Below, piece after piece: positions 9,763-19,907 of a stretch of 64,000 bases of DNA. The notes beneath the pieces were generated by a model. That model did not search any database and was not told the origin of the DNA. It saw only the letters and a program-made list of their open reading frames with translations. Source of the DNA: Macrothele yani (taxonomy: Eukaryota; Arthropoda; Arachnida; Araneae; Macrothelidae); the NCBI GenBank assembly GCA_039090855.1, contig CM076996.1, positions 44,358,469 through 44,422,468 of the forward strand, written 5' to 3'. The translations under genes and the position numbers were made by a program. Each line of letters starts with the position of its first letter. Position 1 is the stretch's first letter.

Positions 9763-10865
9763 TACCAAAATACCTATAGGTTCTCAAGAATTTGATTAAT
9801 TAAAGCGCCCATAAAACTTAGTTAATATTTTGAAATTTAAAAATTTCAGTAATGGAAAGCTAATAGAATTTTGCAAAAGGGGCCTGGAATATATTTTTTG
9901 CTGGGGTTTCCGAGTTTTCTGGTACGGCACTAGGTAGAAGCTGACAACTACCAGTCACACACAGGCGTTCACAAGCAGTTGAGAACATGAAAATTCCTAA
10001 AGAAGCGGTTAATATGGGCGATGCTTTCCTCGCTGTAGATGTGGAACATACCCGTTAGAATGCGCACAGATCCCACCTTTGTGTGCCACTGTATAGAAAG
10101 TAGAAAACAATATCAGAAAAAAAATAAAGAAATAAAAAAACTATTTTTTTTTTGCCAACTTAGTCGTTCAGTTGTCAACTAAATCAGTATTTCTACGGCC
10201 AAAAGCAATCCAATTTCTGTCAGCTTTTGTTCACACTGGGTACTCTAATAAAATAAGACTTCAGCTGAGTGTAATTACCAATACCAAGACAGGTTTAACG
10301 TAATGTACGAAGGGCATCGCAGAGACACTCGTTCCCTAACCTTCGGAGAATAGTCTTGTTGAGAACTCTTACCTTTCAGCTGTTGTATAAAATTGCGCCG
10401 AAGGGAGATGGCAGCTCCCGTTTATGGGTTTATGGTCACTTCTGAGAATTTGGTTCGCCGCTCTGCACCTGCACTGGGGTCCGTTTTACGATTGCTTCGT
10501 GGGGGAATAAAAGAAATTTCGGCGAGAAACTTGTGACGTTCTATTTTAGATGTCTGTTTACTACGGGTAGAGTAAGGCCGCGTCGCTCAGCGAACGGGCG
10601 GAAGAAAGATGCCCAGATTAAGATAAACAAGACTTCTTGTAAATAGCCGATGCCTTCGAGCATATTATACGCAGATCATTGGTTACGGACAGAAAACAGG
10701 AAAAACAGAAACATGAGTTTATCCACGATGTTTGGTGGTTAAAATACTATCTAGCTCTCCTAGTCCTGCATGTTAACCATTCGAACCAGACCTCACAGAA
10801 TTGCTAACAAACAGAACTTAAGATCAGAGCTACGCTATATACTCTACGTTAAAAAAATGGTTTGA
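9763..10865. other. Spacer, nothing recognised
   Basis: About 1.1 kb of AT-rich sequence without a domain-bearing frame, tRNA-like box or terminal repeat that I could pair. Confidence 0.5.
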
Positions 10866-11800
10866 CATCGTGAGACATGCCAATGATTCAAGTATCGCAC
10901 CATAGCACGTTGTTGGCGGCAGTGGATAAAACAAGGCACGCAGCAGCGACAGGAAGGGTCTGAAGACCTAGACGAACCACGGAGAGAGAGGACCGACGGG
11001 TTGTCCTACATTCGCGAAGTGACCCAACAGCCACGATTGCGGATTATTCAGCGAGCAGTGATGCCCTCCATGCATCGTCCGATTCGTGCCAGCACCATTG
11101 GCAGACGGCTGCAGCACGAAGGACTACACGCACGAAGACCGTTACGGTGACTGCCCTTAACACCATAGCATCGTCGCCAAAGACTGCAGTGGTATCGTGC
11201 CAGACTGTCATGGAGCCACTCAGAATGGCAGCGGGTGCATGATCTTCAGTGACGAGTCCCACTTTTGTCTTGGAGGAGATGATCAACAAATCCGTGTATT
11301 GAGGCACCGTGGTCAGTGCCAAGATGAACGGTTTGTTGTCGAGTGTCACACGTCCTGAAGTCATGGTGTGGGGTGAAATTGCCTACGATGCCAGATCGCT
11401 TTTGGTGTTCACTACAGGCCCTTTGACAACCCAACGTTACATTAATGAGGTTCTGCAACCAGTGGCCCTACCTTTTATGAACGCTCACTCCGGGGCGATT
11501 TTCCAAGAGGACAACGCTCGTCCGCATACTGCTGCTGTCTCGATAGCTTGCCTTCAAGGCACTGACACTCTGCCATGGCCAGCCACATCGCCAGACCTAA
11601 TGCCGATTTAAAATGTGTGGTATGCTATTGGACGCGCTATCCACACTCCACCCCTACCGCACAAAATGCAGGAACTGCGTGAGAAGATTCAACCTGCATG
11701 GGATGGCTTATCGCAGAACACCATTAGAAACCTGTACAGCTCCATGCCGAGAAGTCTGGTACGCTGTGTGAGCAAACATGGCGGCCCGACGCTATACTAA
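10866..11800 (+). pseudogene. Tc1-like transposase relic (DD32E type)
   Basis: Translation in shifting frames gives the later part of a Tc1-like transposase. The blocks are IFSDESHFCLG (first Asp), PEVMVWGEIAYDARSLLV, FQEDNARPHTAAV (second Asp), LPWPATSPDLMPI followed by a stop, then VWYAIGRAI and the terminal SKHGGPTLY. The stop at 11609-11611 replaces the catalytic Glu codon. The second Asp to that position spans 32 residues, as in the elements at 377 and 16803, so this is an older relative of that lineage. Frames shift several times in the N-terminal half. No flanking terminal repeats could be paired. Confidence 0.82.
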
Positions 11801-12011
11801 GAGACACTATACTTATTGGCGTGTAGCTCAATAAATATTGCCCATATCAGTCTCAATTGTTTAATCACTTATTGTTCCTGGAAACCTTTACCTCCCTCCC
11901 AAATAGCATTGCAATCCGACACATCCTTCTGGGTGCAATTACGCGTTTTTTTTACCTAGAGGGTATTATGAAAATTTTATTTCAATTTCGGCAAGAAACT
12001 GAGAGCGTTTC

Positions 12012-12596
12012 CTGGACAGTACCATGTCATCTGGTCTGGTGAATCGTGCTTCAGATTGTTTCCCACTACTGGCAGAGTGTACGTCTGGCGAAAACCTGAA
12101 GAAGCGTACAACCCCGACTGTTTCGTTCCGACTGTGAAGCATGGAGGAGGATCACTGATGCTTGCCATATCATGGTATTCCTTAGGGTCATTGGTTATTC
12201 CGCAAGGTCGTGTCAGATCTGCAGCGTACGAATCAATTCTTCTGTACCCAGTGCTGCAGGAGTTGTTTCCTAACGACCGTTTCTGGTTTCGAGCAAATAA
12301 TCCACCTGTGCATCGCCCAAAACGTGTCACGTTGTGATTTGCAGAGCATGAGGATGAGCTACAGCAACAACCTGAATCTCGAGATCTTAATATAATTGAA
12401 CATTTAACATTTATGGGAATATCTGGAGCGAAAGGTCAGATCGCACTTTCCATCTCCAATATCACTGGCATGGCTGGGACATATTTTATGGGAAGAATAG
12501 TCCCAAATTCCATCATCGTATGTACATGACTTGTGTAAGCCTATTCTTAGTCGAAGTACGACTGTTCTGAAAGCCCGAGGTGGTCCTACAGCTTAT
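12012..12596 (+). pseudogene. Tc1-like transposase relic, catalytic residues lost
   Basis: The recognisable order is HLVWSGESCFRLF, TGRVYVWRKPEE, KHGGGSLML, RVRSAAYESIL, FRANNPPVHRPKRV, a stop, then LNIIEHL. The first catalytic Asp (DES) is Gly and the second (DNN) is Ala, so the product could not be active even with the frame repaired. The GGGS block and the AYESIL segment mark it as Tc1-like, and a different family from the neighbour upstream. No terminal repeats were found. Confidence 0.75.
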
Positions 12597-12810
12597 TAGT
12601 AAACAGTTACCCACAAACAGTACGTAAGTCTTTCAATAATTTTGATAAATCCCTGTACCCAGTAGCATGCTGGGCTGTTTTTGGCCTGCATGACAGTCCG
12701 AATTCATCGGGTACAGTTGAAACTGAAAGGGCGCTTATTCCCACGGGGTAAAATCGTATGAGGACGGCGTGGACACATCATTCTCAACTCTTTCTTAAGT
12801 AGGGACCATT

Positions 12811-13026
12811 TATGTTTTGATTGAGGGTTTAACGACCACCGTCAGCAACTCATTGGGCTATAAGCAATCGCCCATCCCTAATTTAGAGCCACTGGTTCCA
12901 GGGAAGGGAGAGAGCCAGTGCCGTATGAAAAACACAACATCCATGCCTCACCGGAATTCGAACCCGGACCTATTTCGGACGAATGGTCAGAAGCCATCAC
13001 CTAGACCATTGCGCCACAGGGACGGC
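12811..13026 (-). repeat. tRNA-derived SINE, family 1
   Basis: Same family as the copy at 6866, with a short A tail. The direct repeat aagtagggaccatt (12797-12810) and aagtagcgaccatt (13027-13040) differs at one base, which points to an older insertion. Confidence 0.9.
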
Positions 13027-13318
13027 AAGTAGCGACCATTCCCCTCAATTTCTGTCTTTAGTTTGTCACTGAACATACTGCAGATTTTCCAATTTCAAAA
13101 GCTCATTATTTTTAGAATTAAAATTCAGAATATTTAAGTACTACATTCTTCTAACACCAAATGTATCGTCGTGAGGTTATTTTTGTCTTCATGCCAATGT
13201 GCGCAGTGTAATAGCAGGAAACTGAATTTGCTGGATGACGTGGGTGGGCCGGGTATGGTCTAAGCCCTGAGCCTCTTCCTCCGGCATTGTATTATTCCTA
13301 ATGCTCCTTGCTTGCTTC

Positions 13319-13547
13319 TGGTTTTTTTTTTTTTTTTTTTATTGGAGGTTTAACGACCACCGTGAGCAACTCAATGGGCTATAAGCAGTCGCCCGTCCCT
13401 AATTTAGGGTCACTGGTTCCAGGGAAGGGAGAGAGCCAGTGCCGTAAGACAAACATAACATCCACGCCTCACCGGGATTCGAACCCGGACCCCTTACGGA
13501 CGAATGATCAGAGGCCAGCGCCTTAGACCACTGCGCCACCGGGGAGG
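13319..13547 (-). repeat. tRNA-derived SINE, family 1, clean target duplication
   Basis: An exact 13-bp direct repeat, ccttgcttgcttc, lies at 13306-13318 and 13548-13560. The T run starts near 13321, and the head at the right end has B-box and A-box sequence. The well-matched flanks suggest a young insertion. Confidence 0.94.
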
Positions 13548-13560
13548 CCTTGCTTGCTTC

Positions 13561-15140
13561 AAATGCCTTCTGCAATCGGTAGGCCCAGAGCGACCCTCCT
13601 ATTTTATGACATGCCAGTCAATTTTTCCCTTCGTTCGATGATCTCACAGTTAACCACAGGACGCAGTAGTCGTTTGCACTCTTCTTAAGGGTGATCAAAA
13701 TTGAAGTGTCCGCTTATTGCTTTTGCTGTGTCGCTTACTTCATGGCATGTCAGTCATTCGATGGCCTATTCGTACTCTGATCTTCTTATCGGTGACTGAA
13801 TTATTACACCACAACTATTCAAGTTCTGTCCGATTTTTTTGAGGCTACTGACAATCTCCCCCACTCCTCGCGTTTATTTTTTTACCATTGTTCTTTAAGG
13901 CTGTCTTTGAATGAGTGTGAGAAAAATTCTATCCTATATCTGCAATGTAAGTTCTTTGGTACACATTTTCTCGAAGACTATAATACTTTGTAGTGTTTGA
14001 AATTTTCAGAACAAATAAAAATACGTGCCGCAGTTATTACTCCGAAAAAGTTGTTAGAATGTTTTTTTTTTTAATTCAATTTATCTAACTCGAGAGTATT
14101 CCAATTTGGGCACTAGATGGCGCGATAAGTTAGTTTAAAAGTGTTTCTGTCGGAAGAAACGAAATCTTTCACTTCTGTCTGATTTTTTTGAATTATCTAA
14201 GCCAAATACAAATAATTAAATAAGGCCAAAAGTGAGACGGGAATCTTGTTTCCCATAAATCATCTTGAATCCTACTGTACGTTTATTTTTTGAAGAAAAA
14301 ATGCGTACATTAGCAGAGAACGCCTGAATTTGAGCTATAGAAGCTCCACCTACCTACAAAGCTCCGCCCCAAATAACGACACTGGTTAAAACGTAACAGT
14401 GCATATTTTTTTCTTCTCATTCTGGAGCCAACGAGAGGCCGCTTCCATTAGGAATATGGCGAGGTCTGCAGTGATTCGCTCACGCCAACTTCTGGGACTG
14501 TCCCACAAGACGTAAAACCGACGCCTAAGGAGTGATTTTTGCGCCATCTATCGCAGAAGCTGAACCCTAACACTCATTCAAAGACAGCTTTAAATGGATT
14601 TAATCTTACCAAATGGAATTGTCTTTTTATTCTTTTTACAGAACAATTTCTATGCTATTGCAGATCTACTTTGACGCAAAAGAGACTAAGTAACATGAAT
14701 GGCATTAAGAAAAACTGGGCATGCTGACTGCAGCAGAAATATCTCATCAGTTTGTTAGCCATAGAGAAAGGAGACTGTTCTCATTTGGAAATGTTTCGTT
14801 GGATCATGCATACACAGTGCGTCAATTAAGTAATGAGAGACTGACTTTTTTTAAAAAAATCCCTGTAAAATCCACAGGTCGAGAAGGCCTGGTTTTTATA
14901 TGTCATTTATCACCTATGGGATGGCAACAGCGTTTGCGTGAAAATCGCGCAGATGATTATTTACTCTGTGCATGACACGTCATTCGGTGGAAGAATATTG
15001 TCACTGTTCTAAACGATCCTCTGAGCATTCGGAGCTTGTGCTGTAGTGTCGATTACTCGCTGCATTTCTTTGTCAATTTTAGACCTGCTTTGTCGTTTTA
15101 TTCATGTTTTTCTTCATTTGTTTTCTGTGTACAACTATCT
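13561..15140. other. Spacer with a 30-bp inverted pair
   Basis: No gene recognised. The stretch near 13893-13925 (gctgtctttgaatgagtgt) recurs inverted near 14567-14598 (acactcattcaaagacagc). Two 'gatggcgc'-type words lie at 14117 and 14542. An 84-codon frame at 14721-14975 has no recognisable domain but could be a decayed outer part of the P/THAP9 relic. Confidence 0.4.
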
Positions 15141-15146
15141 CGAAAA

Positions 15147-16665
15147 TACCTGGATACGCTGTTGCACTTTGTCGTAATAACAGTTCAAAGGAAAGGAAGT
15201 TAAGATGTTACATAACATGTTTTCCCATCGGATAGAGATTTCTTGAAGCAATGGGTAGCGAAATGCTGTCGAAAGGATGTATTCGATGCAAAGAAAGCTC
15301 GAATGTGTTCAGAACACTTTGATGTCTCGAAGTAAGAGCGAGATGTTAGAAATGAATTGCTGAACTTGCTTCCCAGAAAAAAAAAACTGAGAAAAGATGC
15401 CGTGCCTACAAAAAAATATGCCTTAGCAGATGGAGGAGCAAACTTCTGTTCGAAGTGAACGGTTTAAGATCGGAGAGGTCAGAAAAAATATGCATTAAAT
15501 CGAATTGTTTTTTTTTTTTTTTTTTGATTGGAGGTTTAACGACCACCGTGAGCAACTCAATGGGCTATAAGCAGAGTCGCCCGTTCCTAATTTAGGGTCA
15601 CTGGTTCCAGGGAAGGGAGAGAGCCAGTGCCGTAAGACAAACACAACACCCATGCCTGACCGGGATTCGAACCCGGACCCCTTACGGACGAATGATCAGA
15701 GGCCAACGCCTTAGACCACTGCGCCACCGGGGCGGCAAAATCGAATTGAAAGTATATCTCCAATTAAACGTCAAATCACAGGCCACAATGAAAGTGACAT
15801 CATTCATCATACCGTCAACGTTATGTGAGAAGCGCGAATGTCTGAACAAAAATATAATGCAACTGAAGAGTGAAAATAATTCACTACGGGAAGAATTATC
15901 AAACGTAAGAAAACGGTTGGTAATGGTGAAACAATGCTTTTGCCTCGAGAAAAGAAACCTGAAAACGGAAATTAATATTATGAAACAAACGCAAATGCAA
16001 GAATAGAAATTTGCTGAGCAACAGTGAAAGGTGGCCAGCTATCATAAATTTGCTTGGCCATTGTTTCACTGAAGTGCAAATTCAAACTCTTGTGTCAAAA
16101 AGGAGACCAGCAAAATGGAATGAAGAAGATATAAGTCAAGCACTTGTTTATTTCTCGAAAAGCATATCTTTTCATTAAAAATAAAATGCACATTCTGCTT
16201 CCAAGCATTCGAGCCGTTGAGCAATCGGGTTATTTAGTGCATGGAGTGGTACCTGATCTTGGGAGGGGGGGGTCAAGGTTTGGAGGCAGCTTGGAATAAA
16301 CCCAACATTATCTTCTTTTCCAAACCAGTAAATGAAAAAATATGGATGTTTGCCGATGTGCCCCTAAATAAACGTCTCCGAAATCATATATTTGATCGCG
16401 GAACACGCTGTAGTCAGTGTGGAACCATCACTCGCCAGATATTTAACCTTTTGCTGGAACGTAATACCTCAGAATTAAAGGTGTTTCATAAAATAAAATG
16501 GATCCACACAAATGTAAGAGGCCCCATGAGACAGAGAATTAGTTTTAGCGCCGCAGATGCAATCTAACAACGTAAGCAAAGCTGTAGAGTATTTTATTTT
16601 CCTGAAAGAAAACAAATTGCTAATTTTATAAAATTGGTAAATGACTGATTAGACGTAATGAAATG
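15147..16665 (+). pseudogene. P-element/THAP9-like transposase relic
   Basis: Read in several frames, the segments follow the order of P-type transposases. First comes a THAP-like zinc-finger region near 15147-15420, with ALCRNNSSK, KQWVAKCCRKD, ARMCSEHFDVS and LRKDAVPT. Next is a leucine-rich coiled stretch (15800-16005), then AKWNEEDISQALVYFSKS (about 16112). The RNase-H-like/GTP-binding region follows, with KIWMFADVPL and LRNHIFDRG (about 16337-16398), VRGPMRQRISFSAADAI (16518-16565), and a terminal ANFIKLVND plus CRFPSSKEPLQSAFG. The FADVPH-LLRNH-like pair and the later VRGPQRQ-like block are characteristic of this family. Stops and frameshifts are frequent, and a SINE (15508-15737) splits the gene after the THAP part. 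No 31-bp-type ends were found. Confidence 0.78.
15508..15737 (-). repeat. tRNA-derived SINE, family 1, inside the P/THAP9 relic
   Basis: The exact direct repeat aaatcgaattg lies at 15497-15507 and 15738-15748. Its T run and tRNA head match the other family-1 copies. It inserted between the THAP-like and coiled-coil segments of the P-type relic. Confidence 0.94.
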
Positions 16666-16802
16666 TAGATTTCCCAGCTCCAAAGAGCCATTGCAGAGTG
16701 CTTTTGGAAAAGAGAGAAAAAAAAAAAAAAAGGATATTCAGCAAAAAAGCATCGAACAGTATTCATGTCATATTCCCGTTTTTTTCCCAGTATATATATA
16801 TA

Positions 16803-18207
16803 CACTGACGAAAAAATAAATCCCAACACCACGAAAAAACAGTTGTAGAGGAATGAAATAGGTAACACATTTAATCGATTAAGGTTTCAAGATCACAGCT
16901 TATTGCAAGCGCGAGAAGAGCCATTTTAAATGTGAAATGCTGGTACATTAATAACCGGTGTAACCGCCAGAATGTTGAATGCAAGCACGCAAACGTTCAT
17001 GCATTGTGTCGTACAGGTGCTGGATGTCAGTTTGTGGGATGGAGTTCCATGCCTGTTGCACTTGGTCGGTCGATACAGGGATGGTTAATGCTGGTTGGGG
17101 GTGACGCTGGAGTTGTCGTCCAATGATGTCCCATACGTGCTCAATTGGTGAAAGATCTGGTGATCTAGCAGGCCACGGCAACATGTCGACACTCTGTAGA
17201 GCATGTTGGGTTACAACAGCGGTATGCGGGCGAGCGTTATCCTGTTGGAAAACACCCCCTGGAATGCTGTTCATGAATGGCAGCACAACAGGTTGAATCA
17301 TCAGACCGACGTACAACTGTGCCGTCAGGGTGCGTGGGATAACCACGAGAGTGTTCCTGCTGTCATAGGAAATTGCTCCCCAGACCATAACTCCAGGTGT
17401 AGGTCCAGTGTGTCTCGGCCGCAGACAGGTTGGTTGCAGGCGCTCACCTGGCCTCCTAACCAACACACGGCCATCACTGGCACCCAGGCAGAACCGGCTT
17501 TCATCAGAAACCACAACAGATCTCCACTCCGTCCTCCAATGAGCTCTAGCTTGACACCACTGACGTCGCAAACGGCAGTGGTTTGGAGTAAGTGGAATGC
17601 ACGCTACAGGGCGTCTGGCTCGGAGCTGTCCTTCAAGTAACCGATTTGTAACAGTTCGTTGTGTCACTGTGGTGGCAACTGCAGCTCGAATTGCTGCTGC
17701 AGACGCGGTACGATGCGCCACGGCCATACGCCGTACACGGCGGTCTTCCCTCTCAGTAGTGCCACGTGGCCGGCCGGAACCCGGTCTTCTTGAGGCAGTA
17801 CCTTCCCTTGACCACCGCTGCCAACAATCATGCACAGTGGCTACATTCCTGCCAAGTCGTTCTGCAATATTGCGGAAAGAAAATCCACCTTCTCGTAGCC
17901 CTATTACACGACCTCGTTCAAACTCCGTGAGCTGTTGATAATGGCTTCTTCGTCTTCTTAAAGGCATTCTTGACTAACATCAACACCCTACGTCGAATCT
18001 CAACGATAACTAACGCTCACGAACGTTACAGCGCGTATTTACAGCAAACCTGCTTTGCATGTTCCGAGGCGCTACTAGCGCCACACGTATGCACCGAGCG
18101 CGAAATTTGCATAGACGTCATCTTACAGATGTACTCTCACCGCCTAACAACTGTCGTTTATCTAACACAACCCTTTCTTGGTGTTGGGATTTTTTTTTCC
18201 GTCAGTG
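16803..18207 (-). mobile_element. Tc1-like element copy 2 (intact gene)
   Basis: The ends are cactgacgaaaaaataaatc on the left and ...ttttttttccgtcagtg on the right. They form inverted repeats of roughly 35 bp, with TA at 16801-16802 and 18208-18209. The length is 1405 bp. It carries a complete transposase, unlike copy 1 at 377-1813. A (TA)n run precedes the left end. Confidence 0.95.
16948..17967 (-). CDS. Tc1-like transposase, complete, DD32E spacing
   Basis: This 339-residue cut-and-paste transposase would act in the nucleus on its own inverted ends. An Arg cluster opens it (residues 4-7). Helix-turn-helix sequence fills about 10-115, with a GSGRPRGT AT-hook-like linker at 63-70. The catalytic core has Asp155 in VSDESRF, VMVWGAIS at 193-200, Asp243 in QQDNARPH and Glu276 in SPIEHVWD. 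The C terminus is GGYTGY. The ATG was chosen because it matches the start of copy 1 and sits directly before the Arg cluster. The distance between Asp243 and Glu276 leaves 32 residues, whereas Tc1 proteins usually have 34. The length is normal (about 340) and there are no internal stops. It could be active, but activity is not shown by sequence alone. Confidence 0.93.
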   Translation of the reverse strand: MPLRRRRSHYQQLTEFERGRVIGLREGGFSFRNIAERLGRNVATVHDCWQRWSREGTASRRPGSGRPRGTTEREDRRVRRMAVAHRTASAAAIRAAVATTVTQRTVTNRLLEGQLRARRPVACIPLTPNHCRLRRQWCQARAHWRTEWRSVVVSDESRFCLGASDGRVLVRRPGERLQPTCLRPRHTGPTPGVMVWGAISYDSRNTLVVIPRTLTAQLYVGLMIQPVVLPFMNSIPGGVFQQDNARPHTAVVTQHALQSVDMLPWPARSPDLSPIEHVWDIIGRQLQRHPQPALTIPVSTDQVQQAWNSIPQTDIQHLYDTMHERLRACIQHSGGYTGY

Positions 18208-18439
18208 TATATATTTTAACTCTATTTTGAAAAATAGTTGGATGTTTGCACAATTTTTACTTAAAAATTAGTTACTCAAAACTAGCTCTGTTATTTCGAT
18301 TGAAAATTCACAGAGCACACGACAGTTTCTTGGCATGGCTCCGTGCGCGTTACAGCTTCGCTTATGGCCACCGTGACGTCACAGCGCAGCGAAGAGAAGC
18401 GGGAAGACTGCGCGGTTACGATGGACCTACCTCTCCTCC

Positions 18440-18727
18440 TTCTAAGTACCTTGGGTTTGACGACGGTTCATCGCTTGGCCATCTGTGCACCACTTTTGAT
18501 ATGTACTCACTACAGCGGCACGTGAACAACCCACAATTTGTCCTTTATCAAACTCCGATAAATCAGCAGCTTTTCCCATTCTGACTTCGAACACTACTAA
18601 CCGAAAGCCGGTCCTCGGGTTGTATGTATGTGTACTGATCTGTGAACTTCCCCTGCGCCACCGTTCGGTCTCCAGGCGCGCTCATTTCTCTAGGTTGGGG
18701 TTATCATAATGTAATGGCTCATCGCTG
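18440..18727 (-). mobile_element. Tc1-like DD36/37E element, 5' end only
   Basis: Reversed, this matches the first 290 bp or so of the elements at 28073 and 53510. It has the end cagcgatgagccattacatt, gcgcctggagaccgaacggt, and the start codon region [15 protein letters not shown] (complement near 18560-18584). A TA at 18728-18729 borders the terminal repeat. Homology stops near 18440 inside the N-terminal coding part, so the copy is truncated. Confidence 0.85.
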
Positions 18728-18729
18728 TA

Positions 18730-19430
18730 TCTAAAAAAATTAATTAATTAACTACAGTAGTGCAAATTGAAATAAAATTAGCCCTAACGTGAATACATAG
18801 TAGCAACGAATCGAGAAGCAGACATCACATGGAAATATAAAAAATATTCCACAATTGTTTGCTTTATTTTATACTAGCTTTTACTACCCGGGTTTGCTCG
18901 TGTCCAGGAGACATAGCATTAGAACACTGACTGAACAAAATTTTTTAACAATTTGTTATCGAGGATCAAATGCATCACGTGCTTTCAGTTTCAGACGTCT
19001 TTGAGGGGCGAATCTCTGGGATAAAAAAGTTAAAAACGTTTCTTTGCGAATATTTTATGAAACTGGCTGAAATTTTAATGAACACCATAAATTGTTAATA
19101 GGAACATGACCTCCGAATTTCGCCTGAATCTAGAAATAACTTTTTAAATTAGCCGCCAAAATTTTATTAACTGTTTCTGCGTATATATTTCTGTTTACCG
19201 ATGAATTAAAAATTCCATGCCTATTTTAAAAAGTTTTGATCGGATTCCGGGGAAATTTTGAGGGACTCCTCTTATAACCAATTCATGGTGTTGATAAAAA
19301 AAAATTCAGCCCGCTTTGTTAAGATTTCGCAAACTTCGTTTTTGCATTTTTTATGCACAGTTCTCAAAGAATAGAAACACCTGTGGATGTGCCGCGGCGA
19401 TGAATGCAGTCACGTGTTTTCAAGATAACG
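18730..19430. other. AT-rich spacer
   Basis: No gene. A stretch from 18878 (tatactagcttttactaccc) resembles ends of common but unclassified arthropod repeats. I cannot assign it. Confidence 0.35.
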
Positions 19431-19439
19431 ATGACGTAG

Positions 19440-19700
19440 CAAACGATGCTGACTTTACAAATTTTGAAGATGACAATCCGATTTTTGGCGTAAATGTGAC
19501 AAGGATGGTAAGTCAGATAATATCCGAAAACTTTCATCGTCCTGGAGCGGGACTCGAACACGCATCTCCCAGAAAGCGCCCGGGTATGCTAACCACTACA
19601 CCACCTAGAACGACCAAGTTTCAAATTTCCGATCAATTTGAATATAACCATCACAGGATTCGCTAGTCGAAGCAACCGGCATTCATGTTTAGCGAATCTG
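19440..19700 (-). repeat. tRNA-like SINE, family 2, copy b
   Basis: This is the reverse-strand copy of the repeat at 2950-3230. It has gggactcgaacacgcatctc (B-box side) and ctaaccactacaccacc (A-box side), with shared flank 'cacaggattcgctagtcgaa'. Divergence from copy a is visible throughout, so it is old. Confidence 0.8.
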
Positions 19701-19743
19701 GAGGTTAAGAATCTTATCCCGTGTTTGCCCGGAGAAGCAGATA

Positions 19744-19837
19744 AATCATGAAAGAAATACGGGATTACGCCATATAATTGGATTGTCATCTTCAAAATTT
19801 GTATTATATGGCGTAATCCCGTATTTCTTTCATGATT
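19744..19837. repeat. Perfect 35-bp inverted repeat next to SINE family 2
   Basis: Arms 19744-19778 and 19803-19837 are exact reverse complements (aatcatgaaagaaatacggg...) with a 24-nt spacer. The right arm is the SINE family-2 tail, as at about 3175-3212. The left arm is an inverted copy of it. Confidence 0.94.
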
Positions 19838-19907
19838 CTGACTTTATTGATTAGCTTATTAATTAATTCATAACTCGTGAACGGAACAACGTAGAGATCT
19901 TAAAATA

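Noticed and set aside
18246..18584. 112-codon plus-strand frame
   Set aside because: It is the antisense of the 5' end of a Tc1-like element whose true coding strand is minus.
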